From the NCBI GenBank assembly GCA_023249255.1, contig JAHFCY010000161.1, positions 1 to 6,750 of the forward strand: a stretch of DNA of 6,750 bases, read 5' to 3'. The notes below the pieces were generated by a model. That model was not told the DNA's origin and made no database searches. It saw only the letters and a program-made list of their open reading frames with translations. The DNA comes from Candidatus Lindowiibacteriota bacterium (GTDB lineage Bacteria; Lindowbacteria; 2-12-FULL-62-27). The translations under genes and the position numbers were made by a program. Below, in pieces: positions 5,715 to 6,750 of the stretch. The stretch's first letter is position 1, and each line of letters starts with the position of its first letter.

Positions 5715-6750
5715 TCTATGGCCTTGAGTTTTTCGGCGATTTCCGCTTCCTGCAAAGGGCGGATGAGCGGATCGAGGCCGCCGTCCAGCACGTCGTTCAG
5801 CGCGTGGAGCGTGACGTTGACGCGGTGATCGGTGATGCGATTCTGCGGAAAATTATAGGTGCGAATTCGTTCGGATCGATCGCCCGTGCCGACTTGCTGT
5901 TTCCGATGGGCGGCGCGCTCGTCGGCGATTTTCTGGCATTCGAGATCGAACAACCGCGCCCGGAGAACTTTCAGGGCTTTCGCCTTATTTTTGAGCTGGG
6001 ATTTTTCGTCCTGACACTGGACGACGAGGCCGGACGGCAGATGCGTGACGCGGACGGCGGAGTCGGTTGTGTTGACGCTCTGGCCGCCGTGTCCGCCGGA
6101 GCGGAACACGTCGATACGCAGGTCCTCCTCGCGGATTTTGACGTCCACGTCTTCGGCTTCGGGCAGTACCGCGACGCTTGCGGCGGACGTGTGAATCCGT
6201 CCCGAGCTTTCTGTGACCGGCACCCGCTGGACCCGATGCACGCCGCTTTCATGTTTCAACGAGCTGTAGATACCTTCCCCCGAAATGCCGACGATCGCCT
6301 CTTTCATGCCGCCGATGCCGGTGGTCGACGCCGAGAGGATTTCCACGCGCCAGCCTTTGCGTTCCGCGTATCGGGTGTACATGCGGTAAAGTTCGGCCGC
6401 AAAGAGGGCCGCCTCCTCGCCGCCCGTGCCGGCGCGAATTTCGAGAATGACGTTTTTCAAATCGTTGGGATCTTTGGGCACGAGGTCGCCCAGCAGAGCC
6501 TGTTCGGTCTCCCGAAGCTCCGTTTCCTTGCGGGCCGACTCTTCGCGCGCCATGTCGGACATCTCGCGGTCGGATTCGATGAGAGATTTCAAATCGTGGA
6601 TTTCCCGTTTCAAATGTCCGGTCAGATCGATGCGGCGGATCACCGGTTCGAGCCGTGAATATTCTCTCGCCAGTTCGGCCATATTTTTCGGATCCGAGGA
6701 GGTCGCCGGATCGGCCAGCTGTCGTTCGAGTGCGGCAAACCGATCCCGGA
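5711..6750 (-). CDS. prfA: Peptide chain release factor 1 (RF1), N-terminus outside window
   Basis: RF1 recognises UAA and UAG stop codons and triggers peptide release from the ribosome. Manual translation shows the frame stays open through the right edge and continues the family sequence (RFAALERQLADPATSSDPKN) upstream of the Met codon at 6682. That Met is therefore internal, and the true start lies just beyond 6750. About 345 residues are present of a usual length near 360. Key motifs are AGTGGEEAALFA, the tripeptide PVT in RVQRVPVTESSGRIHTS (codons 6220-6212), which is the PxT stop-codon reader of RF1 rather than the SPF of RF2, and the catalytic GGQ in SGGHGGQSVNTTDSAVR (codons 6088-6080). 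SGDRSERIRTYNFPQNRITDHRVN completes the core. The stop TGA (5713-5711) overlaps or abuts prmC. Confidence 0.97.
   Translation of the reverse strand, partial: RDRFAALERQLADPATSSDPKNMAELAREYSRLEPVIRRIDLTGHLKREIHDLKSLIESDREMSDMAREESARKETELRETEQALLGDLVPKDPNDLKNVILEIRAGTGGEEAALFAAELYRMYTRYAERKGWRVEILSASTTGIGGMKEAIVGISGEGIYSSLKHESGVHRVQRVPVTESSGRIHTSAASVAVLPEAEDVDVKIREEDLRIDVFRSGGHGGQSVNTTDSAVRVTHLPSGLVVQCQDEKSQLKNKAKALKVLRARLFDLECQKIADERAAHRKQQVGTGDRSERIRTYNFPQNRITDHRVNVTLHALNDVLDGGLDPLIRPLQEAEIAEKLKAID

Noticed and set aside
5144-6658. Long plus-strand open frame (504 codons) opposite prfA and prmC
   Set aside because: It is antisense to two unmistakable conserved genes, its translation is Arg/Phe-rich with no recognisable domain, and long antisense frames are expected in GC-rich codon-biased DNA.
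6680-6682. ATG at 6682 as the start of prfA
   Set aside because: The frame continues upstream to the window edge with sequence typical of the RF1 N-terminus (ALERQLADP), so this Met is internal.

Overview
The window is wholly coding and every gene lies on the minus strand, so transcription runs from high to low coordinates. In that order the genes are prfA (5' end outside the window), prmC, murA, a flgF-type rod gene, flgG, flgA, flgH and flgI (3' end outside the window). The largest non-coding gap is about 91 bases, between prmC and murA. No tRNA, rRNA, CRISPR array, transposase, convincing promoter or rho-independent terminator was seen.

The right half (about 3473-6750) is housekeeping: release factor 1, the methyltransferase that modifies its GGQ glutamine, and the first committed enzyme of peptidoglycan synthesis. 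The left half (1-3476) is a flagellar basal-body block: two rod proteins, the P-ring chaperone FlgA, the L-ring protein FlgH and the P-ring protein FlgI. Several junctions are tightly coupled. There are four-base ATGA overlaps at murA/flgF, flgG/flgA and flgA/flgH. prfA and prmC overlap by TTGA or are 2 bases apart, depending on the prmC start. flgH and flgI are 10 bases apart, and the flgH stop codon sits inside the flgI Shine-Dalgarno sequence. The cell-wall and motility halves are joined directly, with murA running into flgF.

P- and L-ring genes point to a flagellated diderm (Gram-negative) bacterium with a GC-rich genome. FlgH contains no cysteine and so cannot be the usual lipoprotein. 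The flgF-type protein recalls the FlhO/FlgF proteins of spirochaetes and Firmicutes more than enterobacterial FlgF. The phylum cannot be fixed from the sequence. The repeat types fit the uncultivated candidate phyla known mainly from metagenomes (Omnitrophota-like lineages are one possibility), but this is low-confidence inference.

The most unusual signal is not a gene. Three unrelated non-coding-type repeats sit inside or across these conserved genes without breaking a reading frame: (1) a REP-like hairpin element with 17-base direct repeats at the flgG/flgA junction, which supplies the predicted flgA start codon and first 22 residues; (2) a perfect 20-base palindrome flanked by 7-base CAGGCAA units in the flgA signal-peptide region, adding a cysteine-rich stretch; (3) six 7-base GGATTTT-like units, exactly 42 bases or 14 codons, in the PrmC interdomain region just before the SAM-binding motif. 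Together they suggest a genome seeded with short dispersed repeats that are tolerated in coding sequence where the protein is permissive. No evident new enzymatic or defence system was found.
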